Source: Streptomyces coelicoflavus (GTDB lineage Bacteria > Actinomycetota > Actinomycetes > Streptomycetales > Streptomycetaceae). From it: 64,000 bases of DNA. The translations under genes and the position numbers were made by a program. The notes under the pieces were generated by a model. That model had not been told where the DNA came from. It did no database searches and saw only the letters and a program-made list of their open reading frames with translations. The DNA lies in NCBI RefSeq assembly GCF_003112555.1, contig NZ_BEWB01000014.1:62001-126000 (forward strand), read 5' to 3'. Below, piece after piece: positions 1-8,300 of the stretch. Position 1 is the stretch's first letter. Every line of letters begins with the position of its first letter.

Positions 1-358
1 CCTGGTGGGCGTCCTGGCCGACGGCGGCGGGTGGCTGCGCCGGCCGGACGCGGTGGAGACGGGCGCGCTGCTGTGGCAGGCGGTGGTGGTCACCGTCGTC
101 GGGTTCGTGTGCTGGTACATGGGCATGCAGCGGATCGGGGCCGAGCGCGCCACCCTGTTCTCCGGGCTGATCCCGGTCGCCGCCGCCTGCACGGCCCCCC
201 TCGTCGGTACGGGTTCCTACGGCGCGGCCCAGGCCGTGGGCAGCGCCCTGGTCTTCGCCGGGGTCGCCGTGGGGTCGGGCGCACTGCCCGCCGGGCGCCG
301 GCGACGGCCCGCGGCGGGGCGTCAGAGGGCCTCCGAGCGGTCCCTGGAGAAGCTGTAG
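1..358 (+). CDS. EamA/DMT-family transporter, C-terminal part (5' end outside window)
   Basis: Only the last ~118 residues are visible; the gene begins upstream of the window. Three hydrophobic segments remain, around LWQAVVVTVVGFVCWYMGM, LFSGLIPVAAACTAPLVG and AVGSALVFAGVAVGSG, followed by an Arg-rich cytoplasmic tail. The pattern in which GAERATLFSGLIPV follows the penultimate helix is typical of the second EamA repeat of drug/metabolite transporters. Family members usually export amino acids or metabolites, but the substrate cannot be read from this fragment. Its last 37 bases overlap the 3' end of the convergent MFS gene. Confidence 0.75.
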   Translation, partial: LVGVLADGGGWLRRPDAVETGALLWQAVVVTVVGFVCWYMGMQRIGAERATLFSGLIPVAAACTAPLVGTGSYGAAQAVGSALVFAGVAVGSGALPAGRRRRPAAGRQRASERSLEKL

Positions 359-1860
359 AGGTCCTTCGAGGTCGTGATCAGCTCACGCTGTTCCTGCCGG
401 GAGCCCACCATGGGCTGCGAGCCGTGCAGCGGCACCTGGGCGCTCTCGGGCAGGAACCTCACGGTCACCAGGCCGATGGCGCCCGCGACCATCAGGTAGT
501 AGGCGGGCATCAGCTCGTCGCCGGTGATGCTCACCAGGGCCTCGGCGACCAGCGGCGTGGTGCCGCCGAAGGCCGCGACGGCGAAGTTGAAGCCGATGGC
601 CATCGCGGCGTAGCGCACGGCGGTCGGGAACAGCGCGGGCAGGGTGGCCGCGCTGGGCGCGGCGAAGCAGGCCAGCAGGGTGGACAGCAGCAGCACCCCC
701 AGGACCGGCGCCCAGATGCCGTCCGCCTTCAGCAGCAGGAACGCCGGGATCGCGAGGACGATCATCGACGCGGCGCCGACGGCGTACAGCGGGCGGCGGC
801 CGACGTGGTCGCTGAGCCGTCCGAGGAAGGTGATCAGCAGCACGATCCACACCATGCCGATCAGCACCAGCACGTCCGCGAAGCCGCTGGAGCGGTCCAG
901 GGTCTCCGTCTGGTAGGTCGGCAGATAGCCGGTGACCATGTAGTTGGTGACGTTGTAGAGCAGCACCAGGCCCATGCAGACGAGCAGCGGGCGCCAGTGC
1001 TCGCGCACGATCGTCCTGAACTCGCTGCCCGCCGACTCCTGGGCCAGGCCCTTCTCGTGCTCGTCGAGCTGCTGCTGGAAGGCGGGGGACTCCTCCAGCT
1101 TGAGCCGCATGTACAGGCCGATGATGCCGAGCGGCCCGGCGATCAGGAACGGCAGCCGCCAGCCCCAGTGCAGCATCTGGGCGTCGGTCAGCGCCAGGTT
1201 CAGGACGGTGACCAGCGCCGAGCCCAGCGCGTAGCCGACGAAGGTGCCGAAGTCGAGCCAGCTGGAGAGGAAGCCGCGCCGCCGGTCGGGTGAGTACTCG
1301 GCGACGAAGGTGGTGGCGCCGCCGTACTCGCCGCCGGTGGAGAAGCCCTGGACCATCCGGGCGAACAGCAGCAGGACCGGGGCGGCGATGCCGATGCCGG
1401 CGTAGCTGGGGATGAGGCCGATGGAGAAGGTGCCGAGGGCCATCATGATCATGGTGGTGGCGAGTACCTTCTGCCGCCCGATGCGGTCCCCGAGCGGGCC
1501 GAAGAACAGGCCGCCGAGCGGGCGTACGACGAAGGCCGCGGCGAAGGTGGCGAAGGAGGAGATGACCTGGGCGGCGGGTGAGGCGCCGGGGAAGAACACC
1601 TTGCCGATGGTGGCGGCCAGATAGCTGTAGACGCCGAAGTCGAACCACTCCATGCAGTTGCCGAGCGCCGAGGCCCCGACCGCGCGCTTGAGCAGGGGCT
1701 TCTCGACGACCTGGACGTCCTCCTCGCGAAACCCCCGCTTGGTGCGGCTCAGCCGGCGGGTCAGTTCCTCGCGCACCTGCCGCGGCAGGCGCGCGACCGT
1801 ACCCGGCATCTTCGCCCCGCTCCGGGGTCCGGACCCGCCGTCGGACTTCGCGTCGTCCAC
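322..1860 (-). CDS. MFS metabolite:H+ symporter (MHS family, ProP/KgtP-like)
   Basis: A 512-residue, 12-helix major facilitator permease. The first helix region (ALGNCMEWFDFGVYSYLA), the loop GDRIGRQKVL and the downstream GRLSDHVGRRPL repeat are characteristic of the metabolite:H+ symporter branch, which imports osmolytes and organic acids (proline, betaine, alpha-ketoglutarate, citrate). The substrate is not determinable here. I chose the GTG at 1860 because AGGAAGG lies 7 bases upstream; an ATG at 1932 would add 24 residues without a better site. The long charged N-terminal cytoplasmic stretch before helix 1 (about 65 residues) is unusual for the family. It is monocistronic and convergent with the EamA gene. 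Confidence 0.82.
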   Translation of the reverse strand: MDDAKSDGGSGPRSGAKMPGTVARLPRQVREELTRRLSRTKRGFREEDVQVVEKPLLKRAVGASALGNCMEWFDFGVYSYLAATIGKVFFPGASPAAQVISSFATFAAAFVVRPLGGLFFGPLGDRIGRQKVLATTMIMMALGTFSIGLIPSYAGIGIAAPVLLLFARMVQGFSTGGEYGGATTFVAEYSPDRRRGFLSSWLDFGTFVGYALGSALVTVLNLALTDAQMLHWGWRLPFLIAGPLGIIGLYMRLKLEESPAFQQQLDEHEKGLAQESAGSEFRTIVREHWRPLLVCMGLVLLYNVTNYMVTGYLPTYQTETLDRSSGFADVLVLIGMVWIVLLITFLGRLSDHVGRRPLYAVGAASMIVLAIPAFLLLKADGIWAPVLGVLLLSTLLACFAAPSAATLPALFPTAVRYAAMAIGFNFAVAAFGGTTPLVAEALVSITGDELMPAYYLMVAGAIGLVTVRFLPESAQVPLHGSQPMVGSRQEQRELITTSKDLYSFSRDRSEAL

Positions 1861-1990
1861 GCCGCTGCCTTCCTGTCGTTCCGCCACGGTTCGCCTGAGC
1901 GAATTCTGTGCCGCAGGTCGGGAGGGGCGCATGCCGGAGCCGCTGCCCGGGGCGGCGCGGATGCCCCGGGCAGCGGCGGTGCGGTACGGC

Positions 1991-3328
1991 TCAGGGCTGT
2001 ACCGGCATGCTCCAGCAGTTGGAGCCGGCCGGCTCGCCGGACAGCCGGTCGGTGAGCCAGGAGACGGCGTTGCCCTGATCGGCGAGCAGCGGGCCGAAGT
2101 GGTTGAGCAGTCCGCTGCCCACGCCCGGCAGCAGCACGGGGACGTAGGTGACCTTGCCGCCCTTGTCGCACCAGTCGACGGCCAGCCGGCGGGCCTGACC
2201 GTGGGGGACCAGGTCGTCGCTGACGCCCGTCGCCACGCGGACGGGGCTGCCGGGCTTCAGCGCGCCGATGCGCTGCTCGGCGAGGAAGTCCTGGAGCGCC
2301 GGCTCGGCCCGGATGATGTCGCTGAGGGACTGCCCGGTCTTCGTCCAGTCCGTGCTGCTCTCGCCGCCGTAGCCGAAGAGCGCGTCACCCACGCACATGG
2401 TCGACAGGTCCTTCAGCGCCTCCTCGCCCGCCGCGTTGATGTACCGGTCGGCGATGGGCCGCAGGGCGGGTTCGGTCTGAAGGAAGCCGTTGAGCGACCA
2501 GCCCAGCGCGCCCGCCAGGTCGCCGCCGTCGATCGCCTTCGTCACCTCCGTCAGGTCGGCGGGCGGAGCCCCGGCGTAGGTGCCGGACAGCTCGACGTCC
2601 GGGGCGTAGGAGGGCTGGAGCTCGGCCGCGGCCGCCGTGGCACCGCCGCCCTGGCTGTACCCGAACAGGCCGACCCGGGAGTCGGAGGTGACGGACGACG
2701 AGTCGAGGGAGCGCGCGGCGCGTACGGCGTCCAGCACGGCGTGCGCCCCGTCGACGCGGTTGACGTAGGTGTGCAGCCGGTCGGTGGTGCCCAGGCCGAC
2801 GTAGTCGGTGACGACGACGGCGACGCCGCGCAGCAGCAGCCGGTAGACCGACAGGTCCTCGTAACCGACGGAGACCGTCTGCCCGTTGAGCCGCAGCGGG
2901 TGCTCCAGGGCCATCGAGGCGGCGCACTGGTCGCCCTGCCCCATGGTGCCGGGCGCGACGGCGACCAGGGGGCGCGGCCCCTCGCCGCGCCACTTCGCGG
3001 CCGGTTCGACGTAGGCGCCGGTGACGGCGACCGCCTCGCCGTTCGCGTCGGTGGACTTGTACATCAGCCGGGTCGCCCGGCCGGGAAGCGGGCCGTCGAT
3101 CCCGGGCAGGCTCAGCGCCAGGGGGAGCGGCTCGCTGCGGATCACCGTGCCGTCGGCGCGCGGGAGTTCGGACGGCGGGGTGTAGAAGGCGGGTATCTCG
3201 ACGCCGCGCGACGTCGTGGGGGCCGGGTCGGTAGCCGCGCCGTCGGCCGCGACCGCCGGGACGGCCTGCGCGCCGAGGGCGAGCGCGGCGGCGATCGCCG
3301 CTACGAGCATGTGGGGACGTGGGGGCAT
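1991..3328 (-). CDS. secreted lipase family (PF03583-like) protein
   Basis: A 445-residue exported alpha/beta hydrolase. The ATG at 3328 has AGGAGG 6 bases upstream and opens a signal peptide (MPPRPHMLVAAIAAALALGA, cleavage likely after AVA). The nucleophile elbow GYSQGG sits in the middle. The motifs PLVAVAPGTMGQGDQCA and VVVTDYVGLGT upstream of it are typical of the secretory triacylglycerol lipase family, and a late His (LNHFGPL) probably completes the triad. Its role is presumably extracellular ester or lipid hydrolysis. The frame stays open upstream to 3460, but that extension would hide the signal peptide behind 44 Arg/Pro-rich residues and run across the palindromic operators. A lipid-responsive repressor is a plausible regulator. 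Confidence 0.8.
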   Translation of the reverse strand: MPPRPHMLVAAIAAALALGAQAVPAVAADGAATDPAPTTSRGVEIPAFYTPPSELPRADGTVIRSEPLPLALSLPGIDGPLPGRATRLMYKSTDANGEAVAVTGAYVEPAAKWRGEGPRPLVAVAPGTMGQGDQCAASMALEHPLRLNGQTVSVGYEDLSVYRLLLRGVAVVVTDYVGLGTTDRLHTYVNRVDGAHAVLDAVRAARSLDSSSVTSDSRVGLFGYSQGGGATAAAAELQPSYAPDVELSGTYAGAPPADLTEVTKAIDGGDLAGALGWSLNGFLQTEPALRPIADRYINAAGEEALKDLSTMCVGDALFGYGGESSTDWTKTGQSLSDIIRAEPALQDFLAEQRIGALKPGSPVRVATGVSDDLVPHGQARRLAVDWCDKGGKVTYVPVLLPGVGSGLLNHFGPLLADQGNAVSWLTDRLSGEPAGSNCWSMPVQP

Positions 3329-3409
3329 GGCGAACCTCCTGGGGAAAGGCCGGATCCGGTCGTCCGCGGTCCCGTGGGGCCAGGGCCGTGGTCGCGCTGC
3401 TCCTGTGGG

Positions 3410-3425
3410 GTTACGGGACCGTAAC
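3410..3425. promoter_or_regulatory. palindrome GTTACGGGACCGTAAC, candidate operator 1 of the lipase gene
   Basis: A perfect inverted repeat with 7-bp arms and a 2-bp centre, 81 bases upstream of the lipase ATG. It shares the architecture RTTAC-N6-GTAAC with a second copy 49 bp further upstream. The form suits a TetR-family dimer, but no such regulator lies next to it. Confidence 0.5.
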
Positions 3426-3458
3426 CGGACAGGGGTTACCAGGGGTAGCACCTGACTC

Positions 3459-3474
3459 ATTACGGTTCAGTAAC
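3459..3474. promoter_or_regulatory. palindrome ATTACGGTTCAGTAAC, candidate operator 2 of the lipase gene
   Basis: The second RTTAC-N6-GTAAC element. On the minus strand it overlaps a possible -35 (TTACTG), followed 17 bases later by TGCTAC as a possible -10, so a bound protein would block transcription of the lipase gene. An additional GGTTACC half-site lies between the two palindromes. Confidence 0.45.
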
Positions 3475-3625
3475 TTGACGCCACGTCTAACAAGAGCCCG
3501 GCCGGGCGCCCCCAGGACCCGCGGTCCGCTCCGTGCGGAACGCGCGGACCCGGGAGCGGGCCGGCCGCACCGGGATCCGGTGCCGGGCCACCCGTTCCCG
3601 GGCGTCGAGGTCGTCCCGGGGTCGC

Positions 3626-5710
3626 CTAGCGACGGCTCCGTACCAGCAGATACAGGAAGTACGGCGTTCCGATCACCGCCGTCATGAGCCCCGCGCCGAG
3701 CTGGGCCGGGGCGATCACCGTGCGGCCGAGGAGGTCGGCGGCGCCCACGAGGATCGCGCCGAGGAGGAGCGCGACCGGCACGACCCGTACGTGGCGCCGG
3801 CCCACGAGGGCGCGTGCCGCGTGCGGAGCCACCAGCCCGACGAACCCGATGGTGCCCGCGCAGGCCACCGCGGTCGCGCTGAGGACGACGCTCAGCACCA
3901 GGAAGCCGAGGCGGCCCCGGGCCAGCCGCAGGCCGAGCAGCCGCGGGGTGTCCTCGTCCAGCGAGATCAGGTCCAGTTCGGTGCGCCGGGCGACCGCGAC
4001 ACCGATGCCGACGAGCAGCGCCAGCGCGACCGGTACGACGTCGGGCATGGTCCGTCCGTAGGTCGAACCCGACAGCCAGGTCAGCGCCTTGGTGGCGTTG
4101 AACGGGTCGGTGAGCACGATCAGCAGACTGATCAGCGCCGCCGTTCCGGAGGCCACGCCGATGCCGACGAGCACCAGCCGGTTCTGCCGGAAACCGCCCC
4201 GGGCGGCGAGCCCGAAGACGAGGACGGCGGTGACGGCGGACCCCGCGAACGCGGCCCCCGCCACGCCCCACGTCCCGGCGGCCGGGACCGTGGTCACCAG
4301 GATCACCGCACCCAGCGCACCGCCACCGGTCACGCCGAGGACGTTCGGTTCGGCGAGCGGGTTGCGGGTGACGGCCTGCACGAGCGTGCCGGCCAGCGCG
4401 AGCGCCGCGCCCGCGCCCAGCGCGGCGAGCACCCGCGGCACCCGCGTGTCCAGGACGAAGGAGACGGCGCGCCCGGCCCGTCCCTGGGCCCAGTTGGCGA
4501 CGTCACCGAGCAGCAGCTTGGTGTCGCCCACCAGCACGGCGGCGATCACGAGGCCGACCAGGACCACGACGAGGACCGCGACCGTGGCCAGGAACACTCC
4601 CCGCCCGGGAGTGCGCAGCCGGTCCGGCGCCCCGGCCCCGGCGGTGTCCCGCACCCGCAGTGCCATGGCGACCAGGAACACGGCGCCGACCAGGCTGGTG
4701 ACCACACCCGTGGGCACGGACACCGCGCGGTCGTCCGCGATCAGGGCCCGCAGCAGCACGTCCGAACCGAGCACCAGGGCCGCGCCGGTGAGCGCCGCCG
4801 CGGGCATCGCCGTACGGGAGCGGCTGAAGCCGCGGAACCGGCGGACGAGCGGACGCACCAGGGCGGGCGCGCACAGGCCGACGAAGCCGATCGGGCCGGC
4901 GAGCGTGACGGCGGCGGCGGACAGCAGTGCCGCCAGCACGACGACCGTGACCCGGGTGGCCCGCACCGGGACGCCGAGACCGCGCGCCACGTCGTCGCCG
5001 AGCGCCAGCGCGTCCACCCGGCGGGCCGTCAGCATCAGCCCGACCAGCCCCACCAGGGCGATCGGCAGCATCTGCACGACGCCGTCGAAGCCGTTCTGGG
5101 CGATGCTGCCCTGGTTCCACTCGTAGAGGCCCTTCGTCTGCTCAGGGAAGAGCAGCAGTAGGCCCTCGGTCATGGAGTTCAGGCCCAGCATCAGCGCGGT
5201 GCCCGCCAGCACCAGCCGGACGGTGCCCGTGCCGAGGCCGGACAGACCGAGCACGACGGCCGCCGCGGCGAGTCCGCCCACGAAGGCGACACCGGACGAG
5301 GCGAGCACCGGCAGCGAGACACCCGTGGCGGCGGCCAGCCCCAGCGCCAGGTAGGAACCGGCGTTCACCGCGAGGGTGTCGGGGGAGGCGAGCACGTTGC
5401 GGCTGACCGCCTGGAGCACGGCGCCGGCCATGCCCAGGACCGCGCCGATCAGGAGCCCCGCGGTCATGCGGGGCAGCCGGGAGGCGACGACGACGGACGC
5501 GTCGTCCGGATCGGCCCGCCCGGTCAGGGCCTTGAGGACCTCGGACGGACCGACGGCGGCGGTGCCCTGGGTGAGGTCGACGACGGCGAGGACGGCGACC
5601 AGCAGGACGATCCCGGCCGTCACCGCGGCCGCGCCCGACCGGGACGACGGGACCGTCGACGGACGGGCCTCGGTGGGCTCGGTGGCGGGTTCGGTTGCGG
5701 TGACGGCCAT
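3626..5710 (-). CDS. double-length FecCD/FhuB-type iron-siderophore ABC permease
   Basis: 694 residues, twice the usual FecCD length, made of two tandem FecCD halves (about residues 25-345 and 375-690). Each half repeats the family signature: LLIGAVLGMAGAVLQAVSRNVLA in the first and LALAGTLVQAVTRNPLAEPNVLG in the second, with GPIGFVGLCAPALVR and GTIGFVGLVAPHAAR as the ATPase-coupling loops. A fused permease forms the whole transmembrane channel alone, as FhuB does in E. coli. It is the last gene of the unit ATPase, binding protein, permease; its ATG lies 7 bases beyond the binding-protein stop. It imports ferri-siderophore delivered by the adjacent lipoprotein, presumably under the iron box upstream of the ATPase gene. 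Confidence 0.9.
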   Translation of the reverse strand: MAVTATEPATEPTEARPSTVPSSRSGAAAVTAGIVLLVAVLAVVDLTQGTAAVGPSEVLKALTGRADPDDASVVVASRLPRMTAGLLIGAVLGMAGAVLQAVSRNVLASPDTLAVNAGSYLALGLAAATGVSLPVLASSGVAFVGGLAAAAVVLGLSGLGTGTVRLVLAGTALMLGLNSMTEGLLLLFPEQTKGLYEWNQGSIAQNGFDGVVQMLPIALVGLVGLMLTARRVDALALGDDVARGLGVPVRATRVTVVVLAALLSAAAVTLAGPIGFVGLCAPALVRPLVRRFRGFSRSRTAMPAAALTGAALVLGSDVLLRALIADDRAVSVPTGVVTSLVGAVFLVAMALRVRDTAGAGAPDRLRTPGRGVFLATVAVLVVVLVGLVIAAVLVGDTKLLLGDVANWAQGRAGRAVSFVLDTRVPRVLAALGAGAALALAGTLVQAVTRNPLAEPNVLGVTGGGALGAVILVTTVPAAGTWGVAGAAFAGSAVTAVLVFGLAARGGFRQNRLVLVGIGVASGTAALISLLIVLTDPFNATKALTWLSGSTYGRTMPDVVPVALALLVGIGVAVARRTELDLISLDEDTPRLLGLRLARGRLGFLVLSVVLSATAVACAGTIGFVGLVAPHAARALVGRRHVRVVPVALLLGAILVGAADLLGRTVIAPAQLGAGLMTAVIGTPYFLYLLVRSRR

Positions 5711-5717
5711 GACCCCG

Positions 5718-6701
5718 CTACTTCGTCAGGGCGCCGACGACGGCGTCGATGTACGCCTGCATCGACCCGGGACCGCCGAACATCCAGATGCCGTCGTCGA
5801 GCCGGTGCACGTCGCCGGCCTTCACGAACGGCAGGGACTTCCAGACCGAGTTCTTGGCCAGCTCACCGGTGAACGGGGTGGCGCTCGGGTCGTCGTCGTT
5901 GCCGATGTAGGCGAACTGGGTGTCCTTCGGCAGCTTGGTCAGACCCTCGACGTCGGTGGCGCCGAGACCGTAGGCCTCGTCGCCCTTGACCGTCCAGGCG
6001 TTCTTCAGACCGATGGCCTCGTTGACCTCACCGATGAGCGAGGTGGCCGTGTAGGGGCGGATCGAGACCTGGTTCGAGGCGACGTAGCCGTCGGCGAAGG
6101 CGAAGTCCTTGCCGGCCATCCCCGCGTCGGCCAGGGCCTTCTTGCCCTCGGCGACCTTCGCCTCGAAGTCCTCGCGCAGCGACTTCGCCCTGTCCGTGGT
6201 GCCGGTGGCCTTGGCGATGAGGTCGACGTTCTCCAGCATCTGGTCGATCTGACCGGTGCCGTCGGCGGAGGTCACCTCGATCACCGGGGCGACCTCGCGC
6301 AGCTGCTTCACGGCGGCCGGGGTGAGGTCCGTGGTGGCGACGATGAGGTCGGGGGCGAGGGAGGCGACGGTGTCCATGCTGGGCTCGCCGCGGGTGCCGA
6401 TGTCCTTGGGCTCGTTCTTCAGCGGAACGGCGCTGTTCCAGGTCTTGTATCCCTTGACGTCCGCGACACCGACCGGGTCGACGCCGAGCGAGACGAGGCT
6501 CTCGACGACGTTCCACTCGGTGGCGACGACCTTGGTGGCCGGCCCGTCGAGCTTCACCTCGGTGCCCTTGCCGTCCTTGAGCGTGATCGCCTCGGAGGCC
6601 TTCTTCTCCGTCTTGTCGGCAGCGGGTTCGGTCGTGCCGCAGGCGGCGAGGGTCAGCGCCGCGGCGGTGGTGGCGGCCGCGGTGAGCAGGAGGCGTCTCA
6701 T
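5718..6701 (-). CDS. iron-siderophore ABC transporter substrate-binding lipoprotein
   Basis: 327 residues. The N-terminus MRRLLLTAAATTAAALTLAACG is a lipoprotein signal with lipobox LAAC, so the mature protein is anchored outside the membrane. The rest is a FecB/FepB-like class III binding fold: ATEWNVVESLVSLGVDPVGVAD, then LAPDLIVATTDLTP, and later DTQFAYIGND. It would bind the ferric siderophore and hand it to the double permease. The ATG overlaps the TGA of the ATPase gene (ATGA), indicating translational coupling. The frame is open far upstream but that part is antisense-like and lacks a signal peptide. Confidence 0.9.
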   Translation of the reverse strand: MRRLLLTAAATTAAALTLAACGTTEPAADKTEKKASEAITLKDGKGTEVKLDGPATKVVATEWNVVESLVSLGVDPVGVADVKGYKTWNSAVPLKNEPKDIGTRGEPSMDTVASLAPDLIVATTDLTPAAVKQLREVAPVIEVTSADGTGQIDQMLENVDLIAKATGTTDRAKSLREDFEAKVAEGKKALADAGMAGKDFAFADGYVASNQVSIRPYTATSLIGEVNEAIGLKNAWTVKGDEAYGLGATDVEGLTKLPKDTQFAYIGNDDDPSATPFTGELAKNSVWKSLPFVKAGDVHRLDDGIWMFGGPGSMQAYIDAVVGALTK

Positions 6702-7561
6702 GAGGTGGTGCCGAGCCTTTCGGGGGTTCGTATGTGGTGGCGGCCGATCGGGCGGGTGCGCAGCCGGCCGGTCATGGGGTCGGTGTCGACGTCGATCCGG
6801 ATGCCGTACACGGCGGTCAGGCGCTCCGGTGTCAGTACGTCCTCGGGCGGGCCGTCGGCGACGATCCGGCCCGCCTCGAGGAGGGTGATCCGGTCGGCGA
6901 CGGCGGCCGCCTGGTCGAGGTCGTGCAGGACGACTCCGACGGCGATGCCGTGGTCGTCCGCCAGGTCGCGGACGAGGTCGAGCAGTTCGACCTGGTAGCG
7001 CAGGTCGAGGTAGGTCGTGGGTTCGTCCAGGAGCAGTACGCCGGTCTCCTGGGCGAGACAGCTCGCGAGCCACACCCGCTGCAACTGCCCGCCGGAGAGG
7101 TGGTCGGCCCCCCGGTCGGCGAGCTCGTCGACGCCGGTGAGCGCGAGCGCCCGGTCGACGGCGGCCGGGCCGTCCGGGTCGGGCCGCCCCCAGCGGCCAC
7201 GGTACGGATAGCGGCCGAACTCGACGACGTCCCGCACGGTCAGCCCGCCCGGCGTCGGCCGTCCCTGCGTCAGCAGGGCGACGTGCCGCGAGAACTCACG
7301 GGACGTCAGCGCCAGCGCGTCGGTCGTGCCGTCGATGCCGATCGTGGCGGTGCGGGCCCGCTGGAGCCGGGCGACGGTCCGCAGCAGTGTCGACTTCCCA
7401 CTGCCGTTGGGTCCCACCAGGACGGTCACTTCGCCGGGCCTGAGCCTGACCCCCGCGTCGTGCACGACGTCCACGCCGTCGTACGCGACGGTCACGCCCG
7501 TCGCCGACAACTCATGACCGCGCAGGCGCGGGGTACCGGCTGCGTCTTCAGCTGATCTCAC
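6698..7561 (-). CDS. iron-siderophore ABC transporter ATP-binding protein
   Basis: 287 residues with Walker A GPNGSGKST near residue 50, a Q-loop in LLTQGRPTPGG, signature LSGGQLQRVWLA, Walker B GVLLLDEPT and the switch His in VVLHDLDQA. It is a FepC/FhuC-type ATPase and first gene of the uptake unit. The likely start is a GTG at 7561 (MRSAEDAAG). No ribosome site precedes it; instead an iron box ends 6 bases upstream. The -10 must lie inside that box, so the mRNA probably begins at or very near the GTG (leaderless). The C-terminal tail beyond the ABC fold is somewhat long and basic. Confidence 0.9.
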   Translation of the reverse strand: MRSAEDAAGTPRLRGHELSATGVTVAYDGVDVVHDAGVRLRPGEVTVLVGPNGSGKSTLLRTVARLQRARTATIGIDGTTDALALTSREFSRHVALLTQGRPTPGGLTVRDVVEFGRYPYRGRWGRPDPDGPAAVDRALALTGVDELADRGADHLSGGQLQRVWLASCLAQETGVLLLDEPTTYLDLRYQVELLDLVRDLADDHGIAVGVVLHDLDQAAAVADRITLLEAGRIVADGPPEDVLTPERLTAVYGIRIDVDTDPMTGRLRTRPIGRHHIRTPERLGTTS

Positions 7562-7566
7562 GAAGT

Positions 7567-7585
7567 GAAGGTTAGCCTAACCTAA
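7567..7585 (-). promoter_or_regulatory. iron box (DmdR1/IdeR-type operator) of the siderophore importer
   Basis: On the minus strand the element reads TTAGGTTAGGCTAACCTTC, matching 17 of 19 positions of the actinobacterial iron-box palindrome TTAGGTTAGGCTAACCTAA. It lies directly against the GTG start of the ATPase gene. Fe(II)-bound DmdR/IdeR would cover the -10 and stop transcription when iron is plentiful. Confidence 0.88.
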
Positions 7586-7664
7586 AAAGCGCTGGTAGAG
7601 ACGGGGCTCACACAGGTTTCGCGGCGGCTGGTGCGAGTCTCGCTGCAGGGTGGCGCGGGATTGC

Positions 7665-8234
7665 TCAACTCGCTTGCGGGGAGCGGGGGTTCCACAGCCC
7701 TGCCCGGTTGAGGGACATCGGGCAGTGGAGGTAGATCTCGTCGATCTCCAGGACCAGCGCGAGGTCCGGGCGCCGTCCGTCCCGTGCCATCGCATCGAAG
7801 AACGGCGCGTCGGTGAGGATGCGGGCCCGGCCGTTGACGCGCAGCACGTCCTTGCCGCCGGGGATCAGGTAGAGCAGCCCGGCGTGCGGATTGCCGAGGA
7901 TGTTGTGGAAGCTGTCCCCGCGCCGGTTGCCCGGCCGGTCGGGCAGCGCGAGGGTCCGGGAGTCGAGGACGTGGGTGAAGCCGGGAGTGTCTCCGCGTGG
8001 CGACACGTCGCAGTTGCCGCCCGTGTCGGAGGTCGCCAGGAGGCAGAAGGGGGAGCGGGCCAGGATGTCCCGGTCGTCGTCGGTGAGCCGGTCGTGCACC
8101 TTGTCGATGACGACCGGCCAGGGCTCGCCCAGCAGTTCGCGCAGTTGCGCGGCGGAGCCGAGTTCGACCCAGCCCTCTTCGCTCATGGCGCCGGGGGCGG
8201 TGTCGGCTTCCGGTGGTTGTTGCACACTAAACAT
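7665..8234 (-). CDS. PPOX-type flavoprotein (pyridoxamine 5'-phosphate oxidase family)
   Basis: 189 residues of a split-barrel FMN-binding fold: ILARSPFCLLATSDTGGNCDVSPRGD at the N-terminal strands, FHNILGNPHAGLLYLIPG in the middle, and a late segment LVLEIDEIYLHCPMSLNRAGLW. This resembles the actinobacterial MSMEG_1061-like subgroup of PPOX proteins; the exact reaction is unknown, possibly flavin- or F420-dependent reduction. The position behind a second iron box and beside the siderophore importer suggests a role in iron release or redox balance under iron limitation. The ATG at 8234 lies 7 bases after a TAAGAT -10, so translation probably starts on a leaderless mRNA. An internal ATG (MSEEGW) is the alternative start. 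Confidence 0.8.
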   Translation of the reverse strand: MFSVQQPPEADTAPGAMSEEGWVELGSAAQLRELLGEPWPVVIDKVHDRLTDDDRDILARSPFCLLATSDTGGNCDVSPRGDTPGFTHVLDSRTLALPDRPGNRRGDSFHNILGNPHAGLLYLIPGGKDVLRVNGRARILTDAPFFDAMARDGRRPDLALVLEIDEIYLHCPMSLNRAGLWNPRSPQAS

Positions 8235-8243
8235 GCTCTGATC

Positions 8244-8262
8244 TTAGGTACGCCTTACCTCA
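8244..8262 (-). promoter_or_regulatory. iron box upstream of the PPOX flavoprotein
   Basis: On the plus strand TTAGGTACGCCTTACCTCA matches 15 of 19 bases of the iron-box palindrome. On the minus strand the adjacent TAAGAT serves as a -10 that ends 6 bases before the ATG. The box is weaker than the one at the importer but sits at the same position relative to its start codon. Confidence 0.7.
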
Positions 8263-8300
8263 CATCGGGCGCCGCCCTCGGAAACCCGGGAGAACCGCTC

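Noticed and set aside
3329..3460. N-terminal extension of the lipase to 3460
   Set aside because: It would bury the signal peptide and run across operator palindromes; AGGAGG fits ATG 3328.
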